NCBI RefSeq assembly: GCF_000247695.1
Contig: NW_004624751.1
Span: forward strand, 25,398,633-25,462,632
Source of the DNA: Heterocephalus glaber
Taxonomy: Eukaryota > Chordata > Mammalia > Rodentia > Bathyergidae
Direction of reading: 5' to 3'
Length of the DNA stretch: 64,000 nucleotides
Of this stretch, positions 22,917 to 34,530 are shown in pieces. Position 1 is the stretch's first letter. Each line of letters starts with the position of its first letter. Position numbers and translations under genes: made by a program. Below the pieces are notes generated by a model, which saw only the letters and a list, made by a program, of their open reading frames with translations, ran no database searches and was not told the origin of the DNA.

Positions 22917-24087
22917 CAATTTGTAATTGGTCTCTTAGAAAGCAGTAGATTAAAAATCTACAAAAATGAAATGGTGAAGACCATGCGATAATAATACATC
23001 AAATTAATTTTTTTAACTTGGTCTTTTGTAAAGAATGAAATTAAAACTGACCTTCACTTTTGTATGACAACCATGGCTGTGTTTGTACAAGTTTCAAGTT
23101 TAGAACTAATAACTCATTTGTGTTATTTGAAGAGCTTAGAAGAAACTCTTTTTGCTTGAAAAAGTAAGATGTATTAAGATGCATAAATATCTTTATGTAC
23201 TTCAATTTCCTTTTTACTATCTGGAAAGCATTTGGAGATTATGCCTGTGAACACTGCATATTCATGATTATCCATAAAGGATATGATTCAGAATTTGATT
23301 TTAAACTATTGCCCTTAATTTACATATTCTCCCAGTTTCCACTTTAGTCATCAAAACTACTCAAAGATGAATTTAGAGTTAAAGAAGCTAGGTAGTTTCT
23401 CTAGCTTATTTTTAAAAATCAGTCCTTTTGAGGTAGCCTATTGTATTTTCATACAGGTATCATCACTATAAATTTGGCTTTATTGAACAGAAATTCACCT
23501 TCTTGTATTTCTTGCTCAGTCACTACCATGTCCACACAGTTGAACACACATGCAGAACACTGTTGTTTATTACTTCCTGGACGCCCACATCTTCCTTTCC
23601 ATTAAAGTGTATTTTTAAGCTTGATTAGTAACTTGTTCATAAGCAGATTGTTTTGGGTCCTACTTCCTGCCATCTTTTAATTAAACATTAATTGGTGACG
23701 ACATTTTGATAATACATCATTCAGAATTAAACCAATATCCCCTATATTCTCCTTGCATGCAACATGGCAGAACTCTTGACTCTCATAGTTCTGGAAGCTG
23801 TTTCTCTTGATGTGGAGAAGGTTGCTGAATCAAAATAACTTTGATTGGAGACAAATTTCAATAAGAAGTTTCAAATTTTATATATACCGTGGGAATCATG
23901 AGACATTTTGGGGAAAATTACAAATCAGGTTCAGCTTTTAGAAAAGTAAATTTGGCATTTTTAATGCATAAGCATTGTAAGAGAAAAGTAATAAGTTTGG
24001 ACTGAATTTATTCTGTTCTATATCATATGTATAGATTTGATCAGTAGGCAATCAATGTTTAAGACTTACACTTACTAAGGAGAACTA
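22917..24087. other. Unassigned AT-rich sequence
   Basis: About 1.2 kb with no recognised element. A short patch near 23765-23835 (ctcatagttctggaagctg) is LTR-like but too brief to call. Confidence 0.5.
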
Positions 24088-24091
24088 GGAG

Positions 24092-24542
24092 TGTGGGAAT
24101 TGAGTAAGATTTAACATAGGTAACGCCATCTTGTCATGATCCTCCATCTTGTGATGGGACGTCTTGAGTTCACTGAAAGGACACAGAGTTCCCGGAATGT
24201 GCTTGTTTATCTGTTAAGAAATCATGAAATGTACCAATGCTTGCTGTGTAAAGAACATCCTGTTAGTTGAGTAAAGAACATCTGGAAACTCCCCTAACTG
24301 TCCCCTAACCGCAAAAATTCCACTTCTGTAGTTCTGCTTGCTAAGTTCCCCTGCAGTCTCTATAAAACCACCTGACCCCCTGAGCTCGGGGCCTCTCTGA
24401 ACCTCCTAGCTTGGAGAGCGCCTTCTGGCCAGACTAATAAAGTCCGCACTCAACCTGAGTCGGTGTTGTTGGTGTGATCCTTGTTCGGGTGGCTCTCACT
24501 ACAGTCTGCTCCTTGGAGCGTTTGATGGGATTAGGTCCTACA
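24092..24542 (+). mobile_element. Solo LTR, gammaretrovirus-like (ERV1)
   Basis: 451 bp with TG...CA ends (tgtgggaattgag ... gtcctaca), flanked by the 4-bp direct repeat ggag at 24088-24091 and 24543-24546. A 4-bp duplication is typical of gammaretroviral integration. U3 has the gccatcttgtc/ctccatcttgtg motif. A TATA box (tataaaa) lies near 24361 and a polyadenylation signal (aataaa) near 24437, giving a U3-R-U5 order. No internal region is present, so the provirus was lost by LTR-LTR recombination. Confidence 0.88.
24359..24368 (+). promoter_or_regulatory. LTR TATA box
   Basis: ctataaaacc in the U3/R boundary position of the solo LTR, about 75 bp before its aataaa signal. This is the spacing expected of a retroviral core promoter. 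Activity is unknown. Confidence 0.6.
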
Positions 24543-24709
24543 GGAGGAAGATACAGTTCAACATAGTCAACCAAGTTCCCTCTTCCATTTAAGTTTTCTG
24601 TAGCATGATCATTTAGCCTCTCACATACCATGCAAAGTATCTTTATCTTGTACACAGGGGTATTATAGTAGAACAAAATGATTGATGGTATATCACAAAT
24701 GATTAAAAT

Positions 24710-24890
24710 GATACTAACACTCTTCTAAGTGTTAGATCATTGTTAACTTATTTATTCTTCTTTTGAACTCTTCAAGGTCATATTTCCATCATCAATTTAC
24801 AAACAAGGAAACTTAGATAATTTAAATAGTCTGTATGATGTCCTATAGCCTGTAAGCAGTTGAGCTACACTTCATGTCAGTGGTCTAGTT
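24710..24890 (-). mobile_element. MIR SINE, antisense
   Basis: Antisense MIR order: gtgttagatcattgttaact, catcaatttacaaacaagga, aacttagataatttaaatag, ctgtaagcagttgagctaca. Diverged as expected for this old family. Confidence 0.6.
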
Positions 24891-26305
24891 TCAATGTGGT
24901 TGGTCTGAACATCTTCACTGTGCTCCCTCAGTAGAGTTAGGACAATGAAAAATAAATTCCATCAATGTAACTGCAAATAAAGTGACCCCTTATTTCACAG
25001 CCTGGTGTCAGAAATGTTTATACTCTTATAAGCAGGCTCCTTCCATGGGAATAAGTACTGAAAGATAGAAATAGGAAATCTGGGTGGTTGCTTCCATTTC
25101 AAGAGTGAATATGTTTCAGTTGAGAAGTGTATTAAATAGGTAAAGTCACTCTTCTACCAAAACAAGATGAAGGTGGGATTTAATTTTTTTCTTTTTAAGA
25201 AATTCATCTAGTCTCTTTTTGCAAAGTACATTACTGATGAATTATTTTTAAAAACCTAATTTTCATTTGACTTAATGCAATCATCAGTTCATACCTAAAA
25301 ATTTAAATTTGAAAATACTCATATATTGTTCAATTGTATGACTTGTCCATTTACAGCTGATTATTATTATTTATGGAAGTTATGTTCTATAAAGTTACTA
25401 CTAATGCTGAATTTAGAAATAATGAACCTTTGCTCCTGAAGGAACTACAGAGTTTAGCTCTTGTGATCCTTTGACACAGCATTAATGTCAAAAAAATTAT
25501 TATGTAGCCTTGTTTTATGTGTATTTCTATTTAAACAGAACTTATTTAAACTATATTGTTCATTCATCATTGAACTCATGGCCAGTATCTCTATTGCAGC
25601 TCTATAATGTATGCCTGAATGAACCTTATCTTATACATATGTTTTCTCCATGTGGCCTTCGTGTATCTAGGAACATAACACTTATACTTGAGGGGCATTT
25701 ATAACATTAAGACCATTAACCAGATAAGCATGCATGAAAACACCTAGCAGTAAGTAGATCATGAAAAGAATACTTGTTTTTAGTATGAGAATTGAAATAT
25801 GAAGACAAAAGATCACCTTTTGACTATAGCTGGAAATGGGCTTCAGGTAGCTCAAATCTTGCCCCACACCTACATGCCCACAAATGACCTTGAAAGGGCT
25901 ATAAGTAATAATTTGGAGCCTATAAGTCAATTGTAGCAAATAGGCAAATTTTCAAATATAAACTCTATGAACAATTAAGACTGATATATTTGCCTCTATA
26001 TATTTACCTTTCCATTTTGTTAAAACCTAAGAATAGTTATTTTGTGAAGATATCAATTGAGATGGACCACTGATAACAGAAAAAATTGAGAAATCTTTAG
26101 AATTTTTCCTAAGGGAATTATTTCTCCATATGTCACAATATTATTAGAACATCTTTTTAAATATGAGATTCAGAATTATTGCTGTGATAGTTAAGAATAC
26201 CCTTGCTAAAAGATGTTAATTATATTAACTGAGTTTGAAGCCTACATGTTTCCTTTCCTTTACCTCTTAGGAACAAAGAGGCTTTTAGGCACTACAATTA
26301 TTCAA
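24891..26305. other. Unassigned AT-rich sequence
   Basis: About 1.4 kb with no recognised element or coding feature. Confidence 0.5.
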
Positions 26306-26790
26306 AGTGTATGAAAAAGTTTGGAAAAACTAATAGAATAAAAATGCACATTTACAATCAGAGATGAATATTTAACATACCTTTCTCTGTCACAGATAAA
26401 ATAATCAAAGATCACTAATGATATGGATGATTTGCCTAGTACACTTAACATACTTGACCAAATTGAAATATATACAACTAAAGTCCAAGAAAATTAGAAT
26501 CACATTTTTTTTCTGAGTGCCAATGGAATCTGTACAAAAATAGAACCTATACTGGACAAAAATAAATTAAGATAAAACAATTTTCAAAGAATGAAATAAT
26601 ATGGAGGATGTTCTCTGAATACAGTGGAATTAACATAGAAATCAGTAAGGTAAACATGATTAAAAATTCCCCAACTATTTAAAGATTGATTATAGGTAAA
26701 AGGAGAAATCATAATCGAAGTTAGAAAGCAGTTTGATATGTGAGCTCATGAAAATGCTATATATAAAATCTGAGACTAAATTTTGTTTCA
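26306..26790 (+). mobile_element. Old L1, ORF2 endonuclease region (5' part of a rearranged copy)
   Basis: Blocks such as catttacaatcagagatga, gtggaattaacatagaaatc, aaatcataatcgaagttaga and aatgctatatataaaat follow the L1 ORF2 endonuclease C-terminal region in the sense direction. It is joined at about 26790 to the inverted next segment of ORF2. Confidence 0.65.
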
Positions 26791-27265
26791 TCCTGTGTCA
26801 ACTATCTGTTACATTTTTTGAGAAATTTGTTAATTTCATCAAAATTGTTGAATTTGTTGGCATAAGGTTTTCATAGTGTCCTCTTACATTCTTTTTAAAT
26901 GATTATATAATCTGTAATGATAACTCCTCTTTAATTCCTCATATTGGTAACTTACATACCTATTTTGTGAACAGAGTAGCTATAACTTTTTTTATAAATC
27001 ATATTTGTTCATCTTTTCAAAGAAATGGCTTTTGAGTTTGTTAATTGTCTCTATTGCTGGTCTACTTTCTCCTTCACTGATTTCTATTCCTTATTATTTC
27101 CTTTCTTTTTACTTTGGGATACTTTGCTCTTCTTTTTTTAGCTTCTTGAGGTAGAATTTTTAGATTCTAAGTGTTTTTAATCTTTATTATCTTCTACTAT
27201 AAGCATAAAACTATTCATCTTCTTTGAGATACACAAAAATTTATGTTATATTTTCATTATCATTA
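26791..27265 (-). mobile_element. Old L1, inverted ORF2 segment
   Basis: Antisense L1 ORF2 between the endonuclease and RT domains. Plus-strand blocks are gagaaatttgttaatttcat, gaatttgttggcataaggtt, catcttttcaaagaaatggc, ttattatttcctttc and gctcttctttttttagcttc. In normal L1 order this piece would follow 26306-26790, so it is best explained as an inversion inside one element. Confidence 0.7.
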
Positions 27266-27289
27266 GCCCAAAAATTAAAAAAACTGATT

Positions 27290-27544
27290 TTAATGATTTA
27301 TTCAGAAAGATTTGATAAAATTCAAAAGTAATTACTTAAAAATTCTCATCAATGTAGGAATATAAAGGAACATCCAAGATCTAATATAGTGTATCTGCAT
27401 AAGCCGATACTTAATGATAAAATATTGTTTTACCTCTGAGTTCAGAAGCAAGGCAAGAATGCCCACTACCAGCAATGTATAAGAGACCTTAGTTTAACAA
27501 GGCAATAAAAAATAAAGAACAACACTGTCATTAATGACAAATGA
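27290..27544 (+). mobile_element. Old L1, RT region (left of solo LTR)
   Basis: Sense L1 RT blocks gatttgataaaattcaaaag, ggaatataaaggaacatcc and gcaaggcaagaatgcccact (the equivalent of the family's RQGCPLS segment). Interrupted at 27545 by a solo LTR. Confidence 0.75.
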
Positions 27545-28099
27545 TGTCGGGAGCAATTCTACATAATTTTTGGGAAAAATCATTTCACAATTAAAATTAT
27601 GATGAGGCCTAGTTCTTCTGCCTATAGGCCAGCTATGGCATGTCGAGACCTAACTCCATTTTGGCCTCTGGTCCAGCTAAACCTCAATGGTCCGGTGATG
27701 CTGTGATGCTCCGGGACAAGACTACACCAGCTGAAGACATCCTGGGAGGAACAAAATCATCCACATAGTTCCTAATTGTTCTAGGATTTTTGCTGCTGCT
27801 GCCCTCTGAGTCACCTTTTAGATTTGTTAGTCTCCTGATGTACTCAACTCTCTGCCCTGAGTTATCTGTTACATTTGTTTTTCCTGATGTACTGAATAAA
27901 GGCAAGGCAAGCTCCAGGCTTTTGTCTTTGCTGCCCAGAGCAGCACTGATCAGGCCCAAAGCTCAGCTTCTTCTCTAATTCTCATTTTTTCTAGCTTTTC
28001 TCTCTAATAAATTAATTTGCCTTGTGCTGTCGTGGCTCGAAGGAGACTAGAACATAACTCCAGAGGTTCTAGTAATGTCCCCTTTCTCTGTTCCCTACA
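27545..28099 (+). mobile_element. Solo LTR, ERVK-like, inserted in the old L1
   Basis: Starts tgtcgggagcaattct, the tgtcgggag start common in rodent ERVK/IAP-related LTRs, and ends ttccctaca. It is flanked by 6-bp near-duplicates aaatga (27539-27544) and agatga (28100-28105), the ERVK duplication length. Polyadenylation signals occur near 27894 (aataaa) and 28007 (aataaatt). L1 sequence resumes on the far side. No internal region. Confidence 0.8.
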
Positions 28100-28105
28100 A
28101 GATGA

Positions 28106-29180
28106 CATTACTGCACATAAAAAAATAAGAAGTATGAAATAATGGATTCATTACTGGAGCAGTTAAGTGACTTTCGCAAGATTTGTGGGTACATGTCAAT
28201 ATAAAAATCAATTTTATTTCCATAAACCAAGTGACTTTAGCAAGATTGGTGGGTATATGTCAATATAAAAATCAATTTTATTTCCATAAACCAGTAACAG
28301 CCAATTAGAAGCTAAAGTTAATAATACAAATCATCTTTACTATTTATGAATACATCTAATAAAAATACCAAGAATCTGTAGTTCTTAGGAAGTAAGTCTA
28401 AATGAAAGAAGTATAAGACCTCTGCTGTAGAGACTACATTCTTATAAGGAATTAAAGATGAGTTGACAAAAAAGAAAGTATACACCTTGTCTCATAAACA
28501 TTCAATGTTGCTAAGATATCAAGTCTCTTTGAGTTGATGTAAGAGTGAGTAATATCCCATTAAAAATCTCAGGAAGTTTGAATGTGTGTGTGATACTGAT
28601 AAACTAATTCTAAAATACATATGAACATTCTAAAAAATCTAGCCTAGCCAAGCCAAGCCAAACTTGAAGAATAATAAGTGAAAAACTTACTCTGGCATAT
28701 ATCAAGATTAATTTATTATAAAGCCACAGAAATAAAAACAGTGTTATAAGGAAACAAGGAAAGACACATAGGACAATGGAAAAAAGTGACCCCAGAACCA
28801 GGCCCACATAAAGACTGTCACCAGATTTATGACAATTTGTGGGAGGAAAGTCTTTCCCATAAATAGCACTTGGTCAATGGCATAAGAAATTAACATGGCC
28901 CCGTATCTCACACCATATGCAAAAAGTATAAGATTATATTATAAAGCTAAATGTTAAAGATAAAACAACAAAGCTTCTGGAATAAGACATAGAATATCTT
29001 CCTGAATTTATGATGGAAATCATTTCCTAAATAGTATATCAAAAAGTACTAATCACAAAATCATGGATTAATTGGATTTCATTAGAGTTAAGAATTTTGA
29101 TTAATCAAAATCCCAAGAAAATCACTTTGTAAATCACATACTGGGAAGGCATTTAGTAATATATAATGTTTTATAAATAT
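28106..29180 (+). mobile_element. Old L1, RT to 3' region (right of solo LTR)
   Basis: Continues the L1 from 27544: tcaatataaaaatcaatttt, aataaaaataccaagaatct, aaaatacatatgaacattct, aaagccacagaaataaaaac, aggacaatggaaaaaagtg and tatctcacaccatatgcaa follow ORF2 order. Coding capacity is destroyed. It contains a 64-bp tandem duplication. Confidence 0.8.
28165..28292 (+). repeat. 64-bp tandem duplication (two copies)
   Basis: Copy 1 is 28165-28228 and copy 2 is 28229-28292, both running aagtgacttt to ccataaacc, with 3 differences in 64 positions. It lies inside the old L1. The other L1s here carry one copy of this region, so the duplication is secondary and recent relative to the L1. Confidence 0.95.
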
Positions 29181-31186
29181 ATTGTTGAATGTCCTTTCCC
29201 AGGACGTATATGTCTGCCCTCCCAATCATTTATCTATCTTCTCTTACAAATAAATAACCAAAATATGAGAAAAAGATTTAAACAGTTCTTTACAAAAGGT
29301 AATATTGAAATTAAGCATTACTGAAAGATGCTACATAAGCTGTCTGCCTGTTGGCACATATGCTTGCATCTTTGGTTCAGAAACACGAGCCACACAGGCC
29401 ACTACTAGGAGGTTTTATACCTTGCTTCTCTAGACTCAGAACTTTTCTAAGCTCCAAGCTGAACAGCGCCTCTACCAGTCAGTCTCTGCAGCTAAGACTC
29501 ACCACAATGACTCGGCTAAGATCATCCTAATGGCCAATGGTTCTTGTTCCATAACTTCAATTACTCAGTATGAGTCCACTTCATTGCATCACAGTGTGCA
29601 TACCTGCAATATCTGTGTTCAGCTTTCTCCTAGCACAAAGTGTGAAAATTTGACTTTCACTTGTGTTCCCAGAAGGCTTATGCTGGTGACTTACACAAAA
29701 CAGAGGGAACAATGTCAATCCACAAATTATTCTTCACGTAATTTATAAATATGAAAGGAAGAAGAAAAGGCAGGAAGGAAGGAGAGGGGGGAGAAAGGAT
29801 AGAAATAAAACTTAGGAAAAGTCTTCTTTCCTGGACTCCTACCTCAAATTATTTCAATGCTTCCTCAATTCTCATTTTATAGGCTAGGTAAACATCGTGA
29901 GGGAACACTTTTCCTTCAAATTTGAGGAATATTCATAGATTTGCAAATGTCATCAGAGCAAACACCTGCAACCCACAACTATTTTAAACCAAGAGAAGCA
30001 CACAGCATGCAGAGCAGAAAGCTCAGTTTCAACCCTCAGGTAGCAAACAATATTCCAGCAGCGTGTGAAAGTTTCCTCCTGGTGATGTAAATCATTCTAT
30101 TTTTAAAAAGGGAAAATCTGTATAAAACTACATGTGAGGATTGTGGCTACAGAAAAGTGTCACATTTTCCCGGATTCATCATGTATGAACATGAAAAATA
30201 TTGTGACTCAATGAAGATCGAGACCTCACTTTCTCCCCACACAGGACTCCATCACCCCCTTTTCCATTTATAATTTTACAGACATTCCACTTTCTTTGGG
30301 GTATGTGAGGAGGATTCACAGAGATTCTGAGATAGAGGAGGCTTATTACTTATTTCTCAGAGAGCTGGCATGTCCCAGTTGATATTCTGTCATGAGAAGC
30401 AGCAATTACCTTTTTTCCTCCAAATTCTGGCTAAATGTGGCATTTCTATTTGCTGGTGTGATCCTCTTCCTGTCCCTGATAAAGGATGCCTCTTGCATGT
30501 GAATATCCCTCACTGAACAAATAAAAGATGGTAGGGGAAAGACACCATGGTAGATGCTTGTGGGTAGAGTTCTCATTTATTTGTGTATTTTTAAGAATTA
30601 AAACAAACTTTCCATTGTCTTCACTGCTACAACTTCCCTGAAGCACTGTGGCCAGAGTGACTTCTGGCCTTTGAGCCTGGCCTCTGTCTTGGTTGGTTCC
30701 TTCTTGCTCAGGAAAGACAGAGGACATTGGTCCAGCCCTGTCTGTTAGGAACAAGCTAGGTTGGACTCTCCTCACCTACCTGACTCACTTCTCAAGTGAT
30801 GGCTCCTACTTTGTCTCAGGCTGCCTATCTCTTTCAGGGGTCCTGCCTCTTTCGATCCTGGCCTGTGTTCTTTTGTCAGGGAAGCTGGAGAAGAAAGCTA
30901 CCTTACTATCCTCCCATCCTTTTGTGTGTGGTGTGAAATGATGCACCTTCAAAGTGGTTGCCTTCATGGTGAAGGTAAGAGCACATAATCAGGGAAAACA
31001 CATGGTTTTAAGAACAACATTCAGCAAAGGCAAGATCCAGGTATTTTGGTGACTGTCAAAGGTTGCCTTTAAATAACCACCTACCTACTCAGAATGGAGT
31101 GTAGACAATAGGGAACCAGGACAAACTGTTGCTAGGGTTATTTGGACAAGCAGGTAAGCAGTTACACCCAAGAAAAGGTGACTGAG
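29181..31186. other. Unassigned sequence
   Basis: About 2 kb with no recognised repeat, including a purine-rich patch at 29750-29800. The frames at 30446-30941 on both strands overlap each other and show no recognisable domain. Confidence 0.5.
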
Positions 31187-31700
31187 TGTATTAGGCGTCT
31201 CTAAAGGAAAAAAATCAATATAATATATATGTAGAAGTATACAAAAGGATTTATTAGGTAGACTTACAAGGTCAGAAGTAGAAAAGTAACAATGTCTGTC
31301 TATAGGATAAGAGATGGAAAAATCCAAAAAAGGCCTTCTGTGTGCTGGAGAGCCAGAAGTAGTAGCATTGAAGGTTGAAGGCTTGAAAGCTCACGGCAGT
31401 TATTGGTGTGACTCTAGGTTTGAAGCCTGAAGAAACTGGAGACTAGTGTCCAAATGTAATGGTGAAGACTGGAGCTCTTCCGAAAACAAGGAAACATTTC
31501 CTCCTTTTTTCCCTTTTCTTTCTGTCTATGCCTATTGGTATAGACAAATCTATTGGTTGGTACCACTCAAAAATAGGGTGGGTCTTCCCCTATCAGTTTG
31601 CTGGCCTACATGTCAATCATCCACAGACACACCCATAATTTACTAATCTGCTAGGCCACTCTTGCTCAAATTAAGTTAATTAATTGTGACATCACAATTA
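31187..31700 (-). mobile_element. LTR-like element, antisense (probable)
   Basis: Starts tgtattaggcgtctctaaag and reads aaggatttattaggtagact, an antisense polyadenylation and U5-like layout. It later reads gggtgggtcttcccctatca and gtcaatcatccacagacaca, which is antisense to MaLR/MT-type LTR wording. It shares the ctggagctcttcc / cggagctcctcc block with 38.64-39.29 kb. Right boundary uncertain. Confidence 0.45.
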
Positions 31701-33315
31701 ATGATCACCCTGAGGGAATGTGAATAAATGATTGTCAAGATTTGAGGATGCAAGCTCAGGTAGGATTGACAGCTGAAAAGTGATGATTTGAAATGGACAG
31801 AATCAGGCAATTGTCTTGCAGTGATGGAGAACCTTTCAGAGCTTTCAATGATAACAAATAGCCAGCTGTGGCACATATGCCATATGTTCACCACCACTGA
31901 GAGTGACCTAAAAGACCTTTAAGCCCTCATTAGGGACTTAGATCCATTTGAATTACTCTCCTAGAATGGCTTATTTTTGTATTTTTTCCCATACTTCTGG
32001 TAAAGTAGTTTTTGTTATAATCAGGATATCTGTCCTGAAAATAGATTGTTCATTATTCATGGCTGCACTATGTGGTGGTAATAGGAACAATGATTTTATA
32101 TTCCGGAAAACTCAATTAGAAATATTCTGGCTCAAGATAAACTTGTGTTTATCATAGCATGTTTTTTGATTTGTGCATTGGAATACAGGACCTTTATATG
32201 TGTGGAATATAAAAGATAATAATAGTATTTCCAGAGTCATGTCCCCAGATGGTGAATGAGTAACTCCCCAGAAAGGAAAATGGAGACCTCAACTCAGCCA
32301 GCCAAGTTGGTTCTTGACTCACATCATGGAAAACGAATTTCTGGGTATTTCAGCATGAGGCATAGACAGGTTTACTAGGGAAAGTTAGACGTTAAGGGGG
32401 ACTAGCAAAAGGACTCCAGCTTGAGTAACTGGAGGGGGCTCACTCTGATGCAGGGGTTCAGATAGCTCCACTCACAGAAAGCACAAGACCAGCTTTCATA
32501 GATGAGCCAGAGTGGACCAGGTTCCAGTTGAACATTATCTCAGTTCTGGTCCTAGTTTCATAGCTCCAGGGGGATCCTCATGGGTTGAGGAGCATTCCGG
32601 TTCTCATGAGATCATTGTAATTGCTTGGGAGAGGGAATCTCATCATGTGCTAGTCTGCAAGGCTTTGCTTTTCTTGAACTTGAGGAAATTACAGGTTTAA
32701 AAACTAGATATCACTTTAGGGCATCTGAAACAAACATGGAAAAAACTGGTGATTTGATGTCTTTGTAAATCCTGAAAACTATTTTAGTTACTGGTATCCT
32801 CAGTATTAAAGGGAGATCAGATAAGCTAGGTAGATGTAGGGCTAATAAACCTTGTTTTCCCAACTTTTCCTAAATGATTAACATTCCTATGTGCAGAGTT
32901 GAACAGGGGTCTGACTCAGAGTTTTAAGGTAATGAGGAAAAGTTTCCTTTCTACCTATCTATATTTTTTCTATCTTACCTCAGTTGTAGTCCTAAGGAAG
33001 AGCTCCAAGACTATGTGTGGTGCCTGAAAAGCCCATTGAACTTGCTCTTGGTGTGGGCTTGTGCCTGTGTGCACAAGTGGCAGAAGGTCTCATACGCTGT
33101 GCTCTGTAAGCTGGAGCGGAGGTTACCAGGATAAGAAAAGAAAAAGTTCTTACCAGATGTGAATCTGACTTCAGATAACCCAATTAGCCCGGATTCCAGC
33201 AGGCACAAAGATGTTGTGACTCAAATAAAATAGCAAGTGGCGAGATGTTGTGTAATGAAACACATAGGTTTTTACACTAAAGAAATGCACTGCAGTGTTA
33301 AAAGGCACTATTTCT
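31701..33315. other. Unassigned sequence
   Basis: About 1.6 kb. The GC-richer part at 32220-32700 may be an old LTR that I cannot name. No coding features. Confidence 0.4.
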
Positions 33316-33525
33316 CATTGATTAAAACATAGCCTTTGGAGTACTAATACTTGAGTTTATGGGACAGCTACATCACTGTGTGACATTGAGCCGGCTATTT
33401 TTCCTTCTGCACCTCAGTTTCTTATATGCATATAAGTGTTGTGATTATACCTATAAAATAATTAGCATAGTGCCCTAGCAAATAATAAATTTTCATCAAT
33501 GCTGGTCATCATCATTTACATGTAA
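33316..33525 (+). mobile_element. MIR SINE
   Basis: Near full-length MIR order: catagcctttggagtactaa, gctacatcactgtgtgacat, cacctcagtttcttatatgc, gcatagtgccctagcaaata, catcaatgctggtcatc. Confidence 0.75.
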
Positions 33526-33689
33526 GACCAAATGTGGAGAAAATTCACTGAGTCTCTTCTTTCAAGGGTTAATATTTTGTTAGCATTATTAATTTTTTGA
33601 CATCTTATTTTCTTATGTATTTATTTGAGAAGGGCCTGATTTGAGGTTTCGGTTTCATTGAAGGATACTTTGGTGATAATCAATGTGCT

Positions 33690-33820
33690 CATTAGCATAT
33701 ATAATTATGTACATGTGTATGAGTGTAAATGTATGTTGAAGATGGTGTACATAAGTAAGGAATGTGTGTGTGCATCTGTGGATGAGTGTAAACGTGTGAA
33801 TGGATGTGTATGTATTGACA
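33690..33820. repeat. TG-rich low-complexity tract, first
   Basis: Irregular tgtgtatg/tgagtgtaaatg units, a decayed TG-type repeat. Confidence 0.6.
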
Positions 33821-33821
33821 A

Positions 33822-34282
33822 ATGCTGCATGAGTTTCCTGAGGGTGCTACAAAAATTTACCACAAATTTGGTGTTCAGAAACAACAGGAATTTATTCTCT
33901 CACTGTTCTAGAGGCTCAGAGTCTGAAATCAGTATCACCATGCTGTGATCAAGGTGTTGGCAGGCAGCACTCCCCATGTAGGCTTTGGGGAGAATTCCAT
34001 CCTCGCTTCTTCCAGATTCTGGTGCCTGCTGGCATTCCTGGAATGGTGGCCACATCACTCCCATCTCTGCCTCTGACTCCACACAGCCTTTCTTTCTGTG
34101 TGTGAGATCTCTCATTGCCTTCCCTTACACTGAAAAACATACAGTGGCAGTTGGGGTCCATCTGGGTAATCCAGGATAATCTCTTCATCACAAGATCATT
34201 ATCAACATTAGCAAAGACTCTTCCAAATAAGGTAATGGGTTTCAGGAATTGGATCTGATATTTCTGGAGAATCATTATACAC
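33822..34282 (-). mobile_element. MLT1-like MaLR LTR, antisense
   Basis: Plus-strand order tttcctgagggtgctacaaa, accacaaatttggtgttcag, ggaatttattctctcactgt, tctagaggctcagagtctga, gatcaaggtgttggcaggca, tctctgcctctgactccaca and tccaaataaggtaatg is the antisense of MLT1. The element is close to full length. Confidence 0.82.
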
Positions 34283-34530
34283 GTCTAAATGCATATATGT
34301 ATGTGGAGGGCCTATCAGTATGTGGATATGTGAGTGTGTACATGATTGTGTGATTGGTGTATATGCATGTATATAAAAGTATATGTGATTATTGTGTGTG
34401 CATATGCCTGCGGGCTACAAATGTACGTGCATGCATGCATTTGTATAGTCACACTGTGGGACATGAGTGTACATATGTGTATATGTGTGTGGATGGATAA
34501 TGGATATGCAGGGATATTTGCATGCATGTA
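34283..34530. repeat. TG-rich low-complexity tract, second
   Basis: Degenerate tgtatatg/tgtgcatatg units with gcatgcatgcat. It lies just beyond the LTR, opposite a similar tract at 33690-33820. The two may be halves of one older tract split by the LTR. Confidence 0.6.

Noticed and set aside
28165..28292. CRISPR-like repeat
   Set aside because: Only two adjacent 64-bp units with no spacers, in mammalian L1 DNA.
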